Source: JBDSEG01 sp039920165
GTDB taxonomy: Bacteria; Pseudomonadota; Gammaproteobacteria; Burkholderiales; Burkholderiaceae_C
Length of the DNA stretch: 9,816 nt
NCBI GenBank assembly: GCA_039920165.1
Contig: JBDSEG010000314.1
Coordinates: 1 to 9,816 of the forward strand
Direction of reading: 5' to 3'
The position numbers were made by a program, and so were the translations under genes. This document shows, piece after piece, positions 1-7,195 of this stretch (position 1 is its first letter; each line of letters starts with the position of its first letter). Under the pieces are notes generated by a model that saw only the letters and a program-made list of their open reading frames with translations, made no database searches and was not told the origin of the DNA.

Positions 1-235
1 GCGCGTAGTTGCGCGCATCCGGGCCGCTCAGGGTCAGGCCGGTGACGGCGACGATCTTGTTCGCTCCCGCCTCGGGTGAGCTGACCGAGCCGGTTGCGCC
101 GCTGGTGACGAGCGCGACCGTGTCGCCTGACAGCACCCCGGACAGTGCCGCGGCGGCGGTGTCGAGCGTGACGTCGGTGCTCGAGCTGGCGCCGCGCGGC
201 ACCGCTGAGATGCCGGTCGGCGTCAGCACCCGAGA
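1..235 (-). repeat. Degenerate ninth YDG unit at the left edge
   Basis: This unit follows the eighth in frame, but the expected K-x-YDG core is replaced by PRGASSSTDVTL. Later parts of the unit are still recognisable: LSGDTVALV, an SPEAGANKIVAVTG strand and LTLSGPDARNY. The Asn-Tyr landmark is 273 bases from that of unit eight rather than 261-264, so the unit is about 91 residues long. It is either a diverged terminal repeat or the transition into the C-terminal part of the protein. The window ends inside it. Confidence 0.7.
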
Positions 236-2340
236 TGTGATGTCGGCAGTGAGGCCGCCACTCGGCGCGACCAGACGGTAGTTGCCCGCGTCCGCACCGG
301 TCAGCGCGGCGGTTGTCAGCGTGACCGGCTTGTCCAGTCCGACATTCTTGTCGGCGAAGGTGCCGGTGGTTCCGCCGGTGAAGGAAACCACGTCGCCCGC
401 GAACGGGCTGAGCGTCGGCGTTCCGCTCAACGTGGCGACGGTGGTGGAGTCGTACACCTTGTCGGCCGCGATGACGCCGTTGAGCACCAGCGTATACGGC
501 GTGATGCTGGCCGAGAGGCCGGCCGGCTGGCTCAGCGTGTAGTTGCTCGCGTCGGCGCCAACCAGCGCGAAGCTGCTCAGCGTCACCGGCTTGGCGGTGC
601 CGACGTTCTTGTCGGCGAAGCTGCCGACGTTGCTGCCGCTGAGCGCGATCGCATCGCCGCCGACGACGTTGGACAGCGTCGCGGTGCCGGCCAGTTGCGC
701 CACGGTGTTGCTGTCGTAAATCTTGTCGACCGCCGTCAGGCCGCCCACTGTGAGCAAGCGCGGCAGGATGGTCGCGCTGCTCGGGCTGGTGGCGGCGACC
801 CGGTAGTTGGCCGCATCGGCGCCCGTCAGCACGAAGCCGGTCGCGACGACCGACTTGCCGACCCCGGCATTCTTGTCCGCGAAGGAGCCAGTGCCGCCGC
901 CGCCCACGAACACCACGTCGCCCGTCAGCGGTGTCACGCTGGCTGCCCCGGTGATGGTGGCGACGGTGTTGCCGTCGTAGGTCTTGTCGGCCACCGTGAA
1001 GCCGCCGATCGACAGCGGCGCCTGCGTGATCGAGGCCGTCAGCCCGGTCGGCTGGCCGAGCGTGTAGTTGCCGGCGTCGACGCCGGACAAGGTGTAGCCC
1101 GTCACCGTCACCAGCTTGTTGGTGCCCACGTTCTTGTCGGCGAAGCTGCCGACGCCGGTGCCGCCCGTGATGCTGACCGCGTCGCTGCCGAACGGCACCG
1201 CGACCGGCGTGCCGGTGAGCGTGGCCACCGTCGATTGGTCGTACACCTTGTCGGCGGCAGTGATGCCGCTCACGATCAGACTGGCCTGCAGGATGCTGGC
1301 CGTCGCGCCGGTGGGCTGGACGATGGTGTAGTTGGCGGCGTCGGCGCCGGTCAGCGTGAAGCCGCTGACTGTCACCGGCTTGGCGGTGCCGACGTTCTTG
1401 TTGGCGAAGGTGCCGCTGCCGGTGCCGACCGCCGACACCACGTCGCTGCCGATCGGTGCGACGCTCGGCGTGCCGGCGAGGCTCGCGACCGTGTTCGCGT
1501 CGTAGGTCTTGTCGATCGCGGTGATTCCGGTCACGGCCAGGTTGACCGGCGTGATGCTGGCGACGAGTCCGGGCGGCGCGCCGAGCAGGTAGTTGCCGGC
1601 GTCTGGCCCGATGAGCGTGAGCCCGGTCACCGTCACCGGCTTGGCGGCGCCGACGTTCTTGTTGGCGAACGAGCCGGTCGCGCTGCCGCTCAGCGAAACC
1701 GAGTCGCTGCCGAGAGGCGACGCGACCGGGGTGCCGGTCAGCGTCGCGACGGTGTTCGCGTCGTACGCCTTGCTGACTGCCGTCAGGCCGCTGAGGGCCA
1801 GGCTGGCGGGCGTGATGTTGGCGATCACCCCGGTCGGCTGCTGGAGGGTGTAGTTGGACGCATCGGCCCCGCCGAGCGTGAACCCGGTGACGATGACCGG
1901 CTTGTTGGCGCCGACGTTCCTGTCGTTGAAGTTGCCGGTGCCGGTGCCGCCCAGGGTGACGACATCGCTGCCGATTGGCGCGATGGCGCCGGTGCCGGTC
2001 AGCGTCGCGGTCGTGAAGGTGTCGTAGGTCTTGTCGAGTGCGCCGATGCCCGTCACTGCCAGAGATGCCGGAATGATGTTGGCGGACAGCGTAGGGAAGG
2101 CGGTAAACGTGTAATTGCCGGCGTCCGAGCCACCCAGCGTGTAGCCCGTCACGGTCACCGGCTTGGCGGTGCCGACGGTCTGGTTGTTGAAGGTACCGGT
2201 GCCCGTGCCGGTGACGACGAGGTTGTCGCCGGACAGCGGCGTCACGGTGGGCGTGCCGACCAGCGTCGCCGTCGTGTTGCCGTCGTAGGTCTTGTTTGCC
2301 GCGGTGATGCCCGACAGCGTGAGTGCGAGCGGGGTGATCT
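1..2340 (-). repeat. Tandem array of nine YDG-domain repeats inside the exoprotein gene
   Basis: Each unit encodes about 87 residues. Its pattern is a strand such as LAVTGITAIDKTYD, then TVATL, then a GSD or GD turn, then GTFANKNVGTAKPVTVTG, then LTGADAANYT. This matches the YDG domain seen in bacterial surface proteins. The Tyr-Asp codon pair (gtcgta on the plus strand) falls at 2282, 2021, 1760, 1499, 1238, 974, 713 and 449. The intervals are 261, 261, 261, 261, 264, 261 and 264 bases, and the two 264s reflect single extra residues. A ninth unit at the left edge has lost the YDG core. Units share DNA-level as well as protein-level similarity, so internal recombination could change repeat number. 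YDG repeats are usually read as stalk or spacer modules that extend an adhesin from the surface; that role is inference here. The array may continue beyond the window. Confidence 0.9.
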
Positions 2341-5248
2341 GCGAAATCGGGTTCACCGCCGACGGCCCGGGCGCGCGGACGTAGCTGGCGATCGTGAGCC
2401 CGGCGTACCGCGTGCCGCTCGAGCCGGTGAAGCTGGTCGCCGTCGTCGCGTTGGTCGTGTAGCCCTTGTTGACTTCGGCGGCGGTGTTGTCGTTGTTGTT
2501 GGTGAACTGGCCGGTGCCCGCAGCGGTGTAGCTGAACGGACCTTCGTTGCGCACCCGCACCGCGACTTCCTGAAGGTTGTCGGAGAAGGTGGCTGTGCCG
2601 GTCCCAGTCTGCGTGTAGCTGAAGGTCGCGAGCTGGTTGTAGGGCCGTGAGATCGCCGGCAGGTCGCTTTGCGGCGCGACCAGGAAACCGTTCTGGTTGG
2701 TCGAGAACACGTTGAGCGTGCCGCTCGGGTCGGTCGTCAGGTTGAAGCCGACGAAGTTGATATCGGCCAGCCCGGTGCCGAAGCCGATGCTGCCCAGCAC
2801 GTCCTGCGTGTAGTCGCGCGACGTGATGGTGAAGCGGCTGCCCGGCTGCACAACCACTTGCGCGTTGGCGCTGTTGTTGAATCCGACGCCCAGGATCTGG
2901 ACCGTGGTGTTCCCCGCCGCACCCGTCGAGGTCACGTTGCCCGTGAGCGAGGTGACCTGGTTGGTATTGAGCAGCGTGATGTTGCCGCCGGCAGTGCCCT
3001 GAACACTCAGCGGCCCCGCGCTGCCGTCCAGAAAGAAGTTGCCAGGGGCGCTGAAGACCACGCTGCCGAAGCTGTTCTGCGCGTTCTGCAGGAAGACCTG
3101 CGGGCGCACCGATAGAGGGTCGGTCAGGGTGACATTGAATTGCCCGCCGACCTTGATGCCAAAGCCGAGGCCGTCGAACTGGAAGACGCTGGTGCCTGCG
3201 ACGCTCAGGTTGAGGTTGCCGCTGACATTGGTGGTGTCGAGAATGAACCCGCCGCTGTTCTGGTCTCCTTCGACTATGTTGACCGTGGCACTGGTGGCAT
3301 CGGCCCTAAGAATGTGGATGTTGTTGTTGCCGGTCAGCGAGACCGTGCTGTTCAACGAGGGCGCCTTGGTCACGATCACGTAATTCGCACGCAGTCCGCC
3401 GGTGCTCGCGATGACGGAAGGCCCGTTGGGTGCTGCATTCAGGTACGCCGTGTTCACATCGACGCCGGCTGAAATGCGGATGTCGCTGCTCGTCAGGTTG
3501 ACGACATACGCCTTGACCGGCGCGTTGATGCGGATGCTGTCGCTGAAGCTCTGTCGCGTGTCAAGGTCCAGGTAGCCGAGTCCCATGTCGACCGCGGCAT
3601 TCACGGTGACCGCGGGAGCCCACAGGCTGAGCGTGCGGTTGGAGGCTGCCGGGGTGACGGTGATGGGCGCACTGACAAGGATGCTGCTCGTGGCCTTGAG
3701 CGTGACCTGGTTGTCGAACAGCAGCGTTGCCAACCGGCTGGCAGAAATGCGGCTTGCGGCACCCGAAAAGTCCGCGTAATCGACGTTGTAAAAGTTGGGC
3801 CCGGATGGTGAGACCGAGTCGGTGATGTCGTCGCCGGTCGTGCCGTTGCCATCGATGTCGGACACCAGACCGATGTCGATCGTGCTCGGGTCGAGCAGCA
3901 AGGTCCCGGCGCGTCCTCGCGCGGCGCTCAGGTTGACGGTGCCGCCGAAGCTGAGCGACTGCTTGCCCGACACCTCGGCCATGCCGCCGTCGCCGCCATC
4001 GCGCCCGCCGGTGGCCTCGATGTGGCCACGATAGTCGGTATGGTGATCGGACCATACGATGGCGGTGCCGCCGTCGCCGCTGCGTCGCGCGCTGGCGTCG
4101 ATGCGGGTGCCTGCTCCGAGGTAGGTATCCAGCGCGTTCTGCAATGGTCCGTGGCCCTGGAAATTGCCGCCGACGTTGACGTTGCCGCCGCCCAGGTCGC
4201 CACGGGTTTCGATGCTGGCCTGGCCGAGCAGCGCGACGCGCTCGCCGAGCACCTGGACCGAGCCGCCGCGCGTGTCGCTGCCGGCTGCGCCGCTAGCATC
4301 GAGCGTACCGGTCACGGCAACCACGCCGCTGGCCCCACCCGACAGCACGATCTGGCCGTCGCGCTGCTCGATGCTGCGTGCGCGCACCACGCCACCGACC
4401 TGCATCACGCTGCGCAGCGCAGCATCGGTGGCCGCGGCGTGCAATGCGACGCTGCCGCCGTCGGCGCTGATGCTGCCGCTGTTGGCGAGCGCCGCGCCGA
4501 CCGCCGCGACCGGTACGCTGATGCTGAGCAGGCCGGAACCTGTCGGGTCAACATTCACCGCATTGCCGGCCGCGAGCGCGGTCGTGCCGAGCGGCGTCGA
4601 GATGCTGCCGGCGTTGCTGACCTGTGCCCCGGCCAACACGACGTGGCCGCCGGCCGGCGTCGTGATGGTGCCGCGGTTGACGACCTCGCCGCGGCTCGTT
4701 TCGCCGCCCGAAAGCCGCAGATCGCCGGAGCGAAATGCGTTCAGGTCGGCCTGCAGCGTGGTCGCGACGAGCGCGCCGACATTGACCTGCGCGCCCGGCG
4801 CGAACAGCACGCCGGCCGGGTTTTGCAGATAGACGTGGCCGTTCGCGGTGAGGCTGCCGAAGATCGCCGAGGCCTCGTTGCCGGTGACACGGTTCAGCGC
4901 GACCGATGCGGCGGACGGTTGCACGAACTGGACCGAATTCCCAGCGCCGATCGAGAAGCTCTGCCAGTCGGCGACGAGCCGTGGCGTCGTCTGCTTCACG
5001 ATCATCGCCGCGCCGTTCACGCCGATGCTCGCCGCGCCCTGCTGGATGGTGGCGTTGCTTGGCAGCGCCTGGCCGAAGGCCGAACCCGCTGTCAGTGTCA
5101 AGCCGGCAAGCGCGAGGCCGGCGACGGCGATCCGCGCACCGCTCGATTCACCCGCGGCCGACTTGCCCGAAGAAGCGACGTTTTCGGCCGTCGCCACCAG
5201 CGTCCCGCGCGAGCGGCTGAAAACCAGGCGATAGAGCTTTGCGTTCAT
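1..5248 (-). CDS. Two-partner secretion exoprotein (TpsA), filamentous haemagglutinin-like adhesin with YDG repeats; 3' end outside window
   Basis: This is a secreted or surface-anchored beta-helical exoprotein, probably an adhesin. The reading frame is open from ATG at 5248 to the left edge (1749 codons, no stop seen). Residues 1-29 form an extended signal peptide region beginning MNAKLYRLVFSRSRG. A hydrophobic core lies at about 39-53, and cleavage is likely near 59-61. The haemagglutination/TPS domain covers about 62-260, with the pattern LTANGHVYLQNPAGVLFAPG near 133-152. A GGTAIVWSD segment lies near 390-400, and GTLLLDPSTIDIG at 448-460 is typical of the family. Residues 461 to about 970 are Gly/Asn/Thr/Ser/Val-rich with no domain I recognise. 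From about 971 onward, YDG-type repeats fill the rest of the visible protein. No cysteine was seen. The start is supported by GGAG six bases upstream and by the N-terminal signal features. Its secretion partner lies 21 bases upstream, so co-transcription is likely. The C-terminal part, which would show whether the protein is released or anchored, lies outside the window. The adhesin role is inferred from family; the substrate is unknown. Confidence 0.95.
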   Translation of the reverse strand, partial: MNAKLYRLVFSRSRGTLVATAENVASSGKSAAGESSGARIAVAGLALAGLTLTAGSAFGQALPSNATIQQGAASIGVNGAAMIVKQTTPRLVADWQSFSIGAGNSVQFVQPSAASVALNRVTGNEASAIFGSLTANGHVYLQNPAGVLFAPGAQVNVGALVATTLQADLNAFRSGDLRLSGGETSRGEVVNRGTITTPAGGHVVLAGAQVSNAGSISTPLGTTALAAGNAVNVDPTGSGLLSISVPVAAVGAALANSGSISADGGSVALHAAATDAALRSVMQVGGVVRARSIEQRDGQIVLSGGASGVVAVTGTLDASGAAGSDTRGGSVQVLGERVALLGQASIETRGDLGGGNVNVGGNFQGHGPLQNALDTYLGAGTRIDASARRSGDGGTAIVWSDHHTDYRGHIEATGGRDGGDGGMAEVSGKQSLSFGGTVNLSAARGRAGTLLLDPSTIDIGLVSDIDGNGTTGDDITDSVSPSGPNFYNVDYADFSGAASRISASRLATLLFDNQVTLKATSSILVSAPITVTPAASNRTLSLWAPAVTVNAAVDMGLGYLDLDTRQSFSDSIRINAPVKAYVVNLTSSDIRISAGVDVNTAYLNAAPNGPSVIASTGGLRANYVIVTKAPSLNSTVSLTGNNNIHILRADATSATVNIVEGDQNSGGFILDTTNVSGNLNLSVAGTSVFQFDGLGFGIKVGGQFNVTLTDPLSVRPQVFLQNAQNSFGSVVFSAPGNFFLDGSAGPLSVQGTAGGNITLLNTNQVTSLTGNVTSTGAAGNTTVQILGVGFNNSANAQVVVQPGSRFTITSRDYTQDVLGSIGFGTGLADINFVGFNLTTDPSGTLNVFSTNQNGFLVAPQSDLPAISRPYNQLATFSYTQTGTGTATFSDNLQEVAVRVRNEGPFSYTAAGTGQFTNNNDNTAAEVNKGYTTNATTATSFTGSSGTRYAGLTIASYVRAPGPSAVNPISQITPLALTLSGITAANKTYDGNTTATLVGTPTVTPLSGDNLVVTGTGTGTFNNQTVGTAKPVTVTGYTLGGSDAGNYTFTAFPTLSANIIPASLAVTGIGALDKTYDTFTTATLTGTGAIAPIGSDVVTLGGTGTGNFNDRNVGANKPVIVTGFTLGGADASNYTLQQPTGVIANITPASLALSGLTAVSKAYDANTVATLTGTPVASPLGSDSVSLSGSATGSFANKNVGAAKPVTVTGLTLIGPDAGNYLLGAPPGLVASITPVNLAVTGITAIDKTYDANTVASLAGTPSVAPIGSDVVSAVGTGSGTFANKNVGTAKPVTVSGFTLTGADAANYTIVQPTGATASILQASLIVSGITAADKVYDQSTVATLTGTPVAVPFGSDAVSITGGTGVGSFADKNVGTNKLVTVTGYTLSGVDAGNYTLGQPTGLTASITQAPLSIGGFTVADKTYDGNTVATITGAASVTPLTGDVVFVGGGGTGSFADKNAGVGKSVVATGFVLTGADAANYRVAATSPSSATILPRLLTVGGLTAVDKIYDSNTVAQLAGTATLSNVVGGDAIALSGSNVGSFADKNVGTAKPVTLSSFALVGADASNYTLSQPAGLSASITPYTLVLNGVIAADKVYDSTTVATLSGTPTLSPFAGDVVSFTGGTTGTFADKNVGLDKPVTLTTAALTGADAGNYRLVAPSGGLTADITSRVLTPTGISAVPRGASSSTDVTLDTAAAALSGVLSGDTVALVTSGATGSVSSPEAGANKIVAVTGLTLSGPDARNYA

Positions 5249-5254
5249 GGATAT

Positions 5255-5258
5255 CTCC
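5255..5258 (-). promoter_or_regulatory. Ribosome binding site of the exoprotein gene
   Basis: The minus strand reads GGAG six bases before the ATG at 5248, which fixes the start. The short gap to the transporter stop codon also contains CCGG-TGC-CCGG (5257-5267), a four-base-pair hairpin that overlaps the first bases of this site. Whether it affects translation is unknown; such a short stem could be chance in DNA this rich in GC. Confidence 0.65.
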
Positions 5259-5269
5259 GGGCACCGGTT

Positions 5270-7012
5270 TCAGAACTGCTGGCTGATCTGCACATAGCCG
5301 CGCGCGCGGCTGTCGTCGCTTTGCGCACGGGTATTGCCGCGCGCCGCGACCCACGCCTTGACGAGCAGGCCACGGTCGTTGTCGAAGGTGATGCCGACGC
5401 CGTGCGACATCAGCTTGCGGATATTGCCGGTGTCGGTCGCAAGCGGGTTTTCGTGCAAGCGGCCGTAGCCGTAGTCGCCGAATATCGAGAAGATGAAATC
5501 GCCCGGCAGCTTCTCGAACTTCATCGGCTTGCGGTATTCCCAGCCCGCAAGCGCGCCCGAGTCGGACGGCGATTCGGGGGACGGGTAGCCACGCACGCCG
5601 AGCGGTCCGCCGAGGCTGAATTTCTCGGAACTGTCGAGGTTCTTGCTCGCGATCTGCGCCGACGCGCTGAGGTACAGATAGTCCTTGTTCGGCAGCACCT
5701 GCAGCCTCGAGCCGGTGAAGACGAGCTTGGTATAGCGTCCCGCGGTCTGGTAGCCGGTCGAGGCCTGGTCGAGCACGAAGTCCTCGAGCGACGTGATCTT
5801 CAGGCTGCCGCCGATGACGTTGGCTGAATAGTTGCTGATCCCGCCGCCGGCCAGCGTGTCGCGGAAGTCGCCGACCGCGCCGAAGGTGAAATACGAGGAG
5901 TTGCCCTTCTTGGTGACGATCTGGATCGAATTGACCTTGTCCTCGAAATCGCGCCGGTCCGCGCTCGCCTGCAAAAAGAGGTTGCTGTTGCGCGAGCGGA
6001 TCATCGGATGCAACAACTGCACCGAAAGCGCGCTCGCCGTGCCGTTGGCGTCGAGCGCCTCGAAGGTCGGCGAGCCGAGCGAATAGCGCAGGTAGCTGGC
6101 GGCGAGGCCGAGCTTGGTGCCGAGGTTGTTGATCGGTGTCAGCCACGAGCCGCGCAGAAAGCCGCTGCCGAAGCTGGTCGAGAACTGCGTCTTGAGCGAG
6201 AAGACGTCGCCGCGCGACGCAATATTGAAGAATTCGAGGTTGGTCGATAAGCGGTAGCGCCCGGTGAAGATCGAGCCGCCGTTGTCAAAATCGATCGAGA
6301 ACGACTGGCCGGGGCCGGGCGCAACGGTCACCGTGAGGTCGGCCATACCGACCTGCGCACCCGGGGTCAGCGCCGAGGTGACAAGCACCCCGCGCAGATC
6401 GCCGAGGGTGAAGAGCGCACTTTCGACGAGTTCGCGGCGCGCCACGGGGTTGCCCTGCAGCCGTGCGAGAACGCCCTGCATTTGCTCGGCCGAGACCTTG
6501 ACGCCGGGTTTGACGTCGAGCGTGACCTTGCCGATCCGGCCTTCGAGCACCTGCAGCGTGACGATCCCGTCGGCCAGGTTCTGCTCGGGCACGTAGGCCT
6601 GGGCGAGAAACGTGCCCTGGCGTTGCAGCGCGACCTCGATATCCTTGGCCGCATCTTCCAGATCGTTCAGCGATTTGTCCGCGCCGACATATTTGTCGAG
6701 CAGCGGCGCGAGCGTGGCGGCCTGCGCCGCGTCGATACCGGCGAGCCGGAAGCCGCGCACCGTGACCTTGGGTCCGCCCGACAGCGGCGGGGCGACCGAG
6801 CGCGGCGCGGTCAGTTCGGGCAGGGACAGCGTCGAGGGTGGCGGGGCGGCGACGTTGGGCTGGGCCTGCTGCAGCAGCGAGCCGGCATTCGGCGTGGCGG
6901 GGGGCGGCGAGGTCTGGGCCGCGACCGCGAGCGGCACGCTCGCCAGGCAGGCGACGAGCGCTTTCCTGAATCCGCCGTCGATGCGCTGGCCGCGCTCAAT
7001 TGGCTCCGTCAT
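5270..7012 (-). CDS. Two-partner secretion transporter (TpsB), ShlB/FhaC/HecB family outer-membrane protein
   Basis: This outer-membrane beta-barrel exports the exoprotein encoded just downstream. The protein is 580 residues, within the family's usual size. A signal peptide (hydrophobic core about 18-31, cleavage near AVA-AQT) is followed by a proline-rich stretch. Within that stretch, NAGSLLQQAQP (42-52) resembles helix H1, which plugs the pore in FhaC. POTRA 1 covers about 82-159 (KVTVRGFRLAG to VLEGRIGKV) and POTRA 2 about 160-232. The 16-strand barrel follows from about 238. The loop-6 signature LGGPLGVRGYP places the conserved VRGY at 473-476, and IFGDYGYGRL at 510-519 is a typical late strand. 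The last residue is Phe (VQISQQF), the usual signal for insertion by the BAM machinery. POTRA domains are expected to bind the TPS domain of the partner in the periplasm. No good ribosome binding site precedes the ATG, so the exact start is less certain than the rest. The gene is almost certainly co-transcribed with the exoprotein gene. Confidence 0.96.
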   Translation of the reverse strand: MTEPIERGQRIDGGFRKALVACLASVPLAVAAQTSPPPATPNAGSLLQQAQPNVAAPPPSTLSLPELTAPRSVAPPLSGGPKVTVRGFRLAGIDAAQAATLAPLLDKYVGADKSLNDLEDAAKDIEVALQRQGTFLAQAYVPEQNLADGIVTLQVLEGRIGKVTLDVKPGVKVSAEQMQGVLARLQGNPVARRELVESALFTLGDLRGVLVTSALTPGAQVGMADLTVTVAPGPGQSFSIDFDNGGSIFTGRYRLSTNLEFFNIASRGDVFSLKTQFSTSFGSGFLRGSWLTPINNLGTKLGLAASYLRYSLGSPTFEALDANGTASALSVQLLHPMIRSRNSNLFLQASADRRDFEDKVNSIQIVTKKGNSSYFTFGAVGDFRDTLAGGGISNYSANVIGGSLKITSLEDFVLDQASTGYQTAGRYTKLVFTGSRLQVLPNKDYLYLSASAQIASKNLDSSEKFSLGGPLGVRGYPSPESPSDSGALAGWEYRKPMKFEKLPGDFIFSIFGDYGYGRLHENPLATDTGNIRKLMSHGVGITFDNDRGLLVKAWVAARGNTRAQSDDSRARGYVQISQQF

Positions 7013-7195
7013 GGCGTGGCACCGAAAGCTGGAAGAGGCCGTAGGCTAAACGGCTACACGAACTTGTCAACGGGCGTAACAAGATTTAGGGCGAGCGATG
7101 TGCCGTCCCTCCAACAACGAGGGGACGTCTGGGATGGTTCGGTCGCAGCAGGGGCCCGGGCTCAAGGTACATTGGCGCCGCGATTCGAAGCGAGC
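7013..7195. other. Divergent intergenic region between the secretion operon and the cyclic-nucleotide-binding gene
   Basis: These 183 bases separate two divergently transcribed genes and must hold at least the secretion operon's promoter. A consensus TTGACA element faces the transporter gene. On the plus strand, TTGTCA overlaps the same position, but no matching -10 box is visible. An imperfect inverted repeat, GTAGGC-TAAAC-GGCTAC with one mismatch, lies at 7041-7057 and could be an operator or chance. I found no clear CRP-type TGTGA-N6-TCACA site, riboswitch or small RNA. Confidence 0.5.
7043..7070 (-). promoter_or_regulatory. Candidate sigma-70 promoter for the secretion operon
   Basis: On the minus strand a perfect TTGACA lies at 7070-7065. 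Sixteen bases later comes TAGCCT at 7048-7043, which matches the -10 consensus at three of six positions. Transcription would begin about 24 bases before the transporter ATG. The -35 box is good and the -10 box is weak. In such GC-rich DNA a perfect TTGACA is less likely by chance, but no start site can be proven from sequence. Confidence 0.35.

Noticed and set aside
1..2340. CRISPR-like or intergenic repeat array
   Set aside because: The regular repeats are long, translated and degenerate at third positions. They encode YDG protein domains within one open frame and have no spacer/repeat structure.
695..2650. Long plus-strand open frame (651 codons) opposite the repeat region
   Set aside because: It is antisense to the exoprotein gene. 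Its translation is Arg/Gly/Ala/Asp-rich with no domain, and it follows from GC-biased codons and the 261-base repeats, which are a multiple of three. The minus frame carries the real motifs.
4022..5827. Plus-strand open frame of 601 codons
   Set aside because: It crosses the boundary between exoprotein and transporter on the opposite strand, has low-complexity Arg/Ala composition and matches no family. It is a shadow of GC-rich coding DNA.
7041..7057. Imperfect inverted repeat as a CRP or other regulator operator
   Set aside because: It is only six bases per arm with a mismatch and does not resemble TGTGA-N6-TCACA or another site I know, so no regulator can be named.
6482..7195. Upstream extension of the cyclic-nucleotide-binding frame into the transporter region
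   Set aside because: The frame stays open leftward only as antisense shadow of the transporter gene. The helical protein begins at the ATG at 7196, and the extension has no domain.
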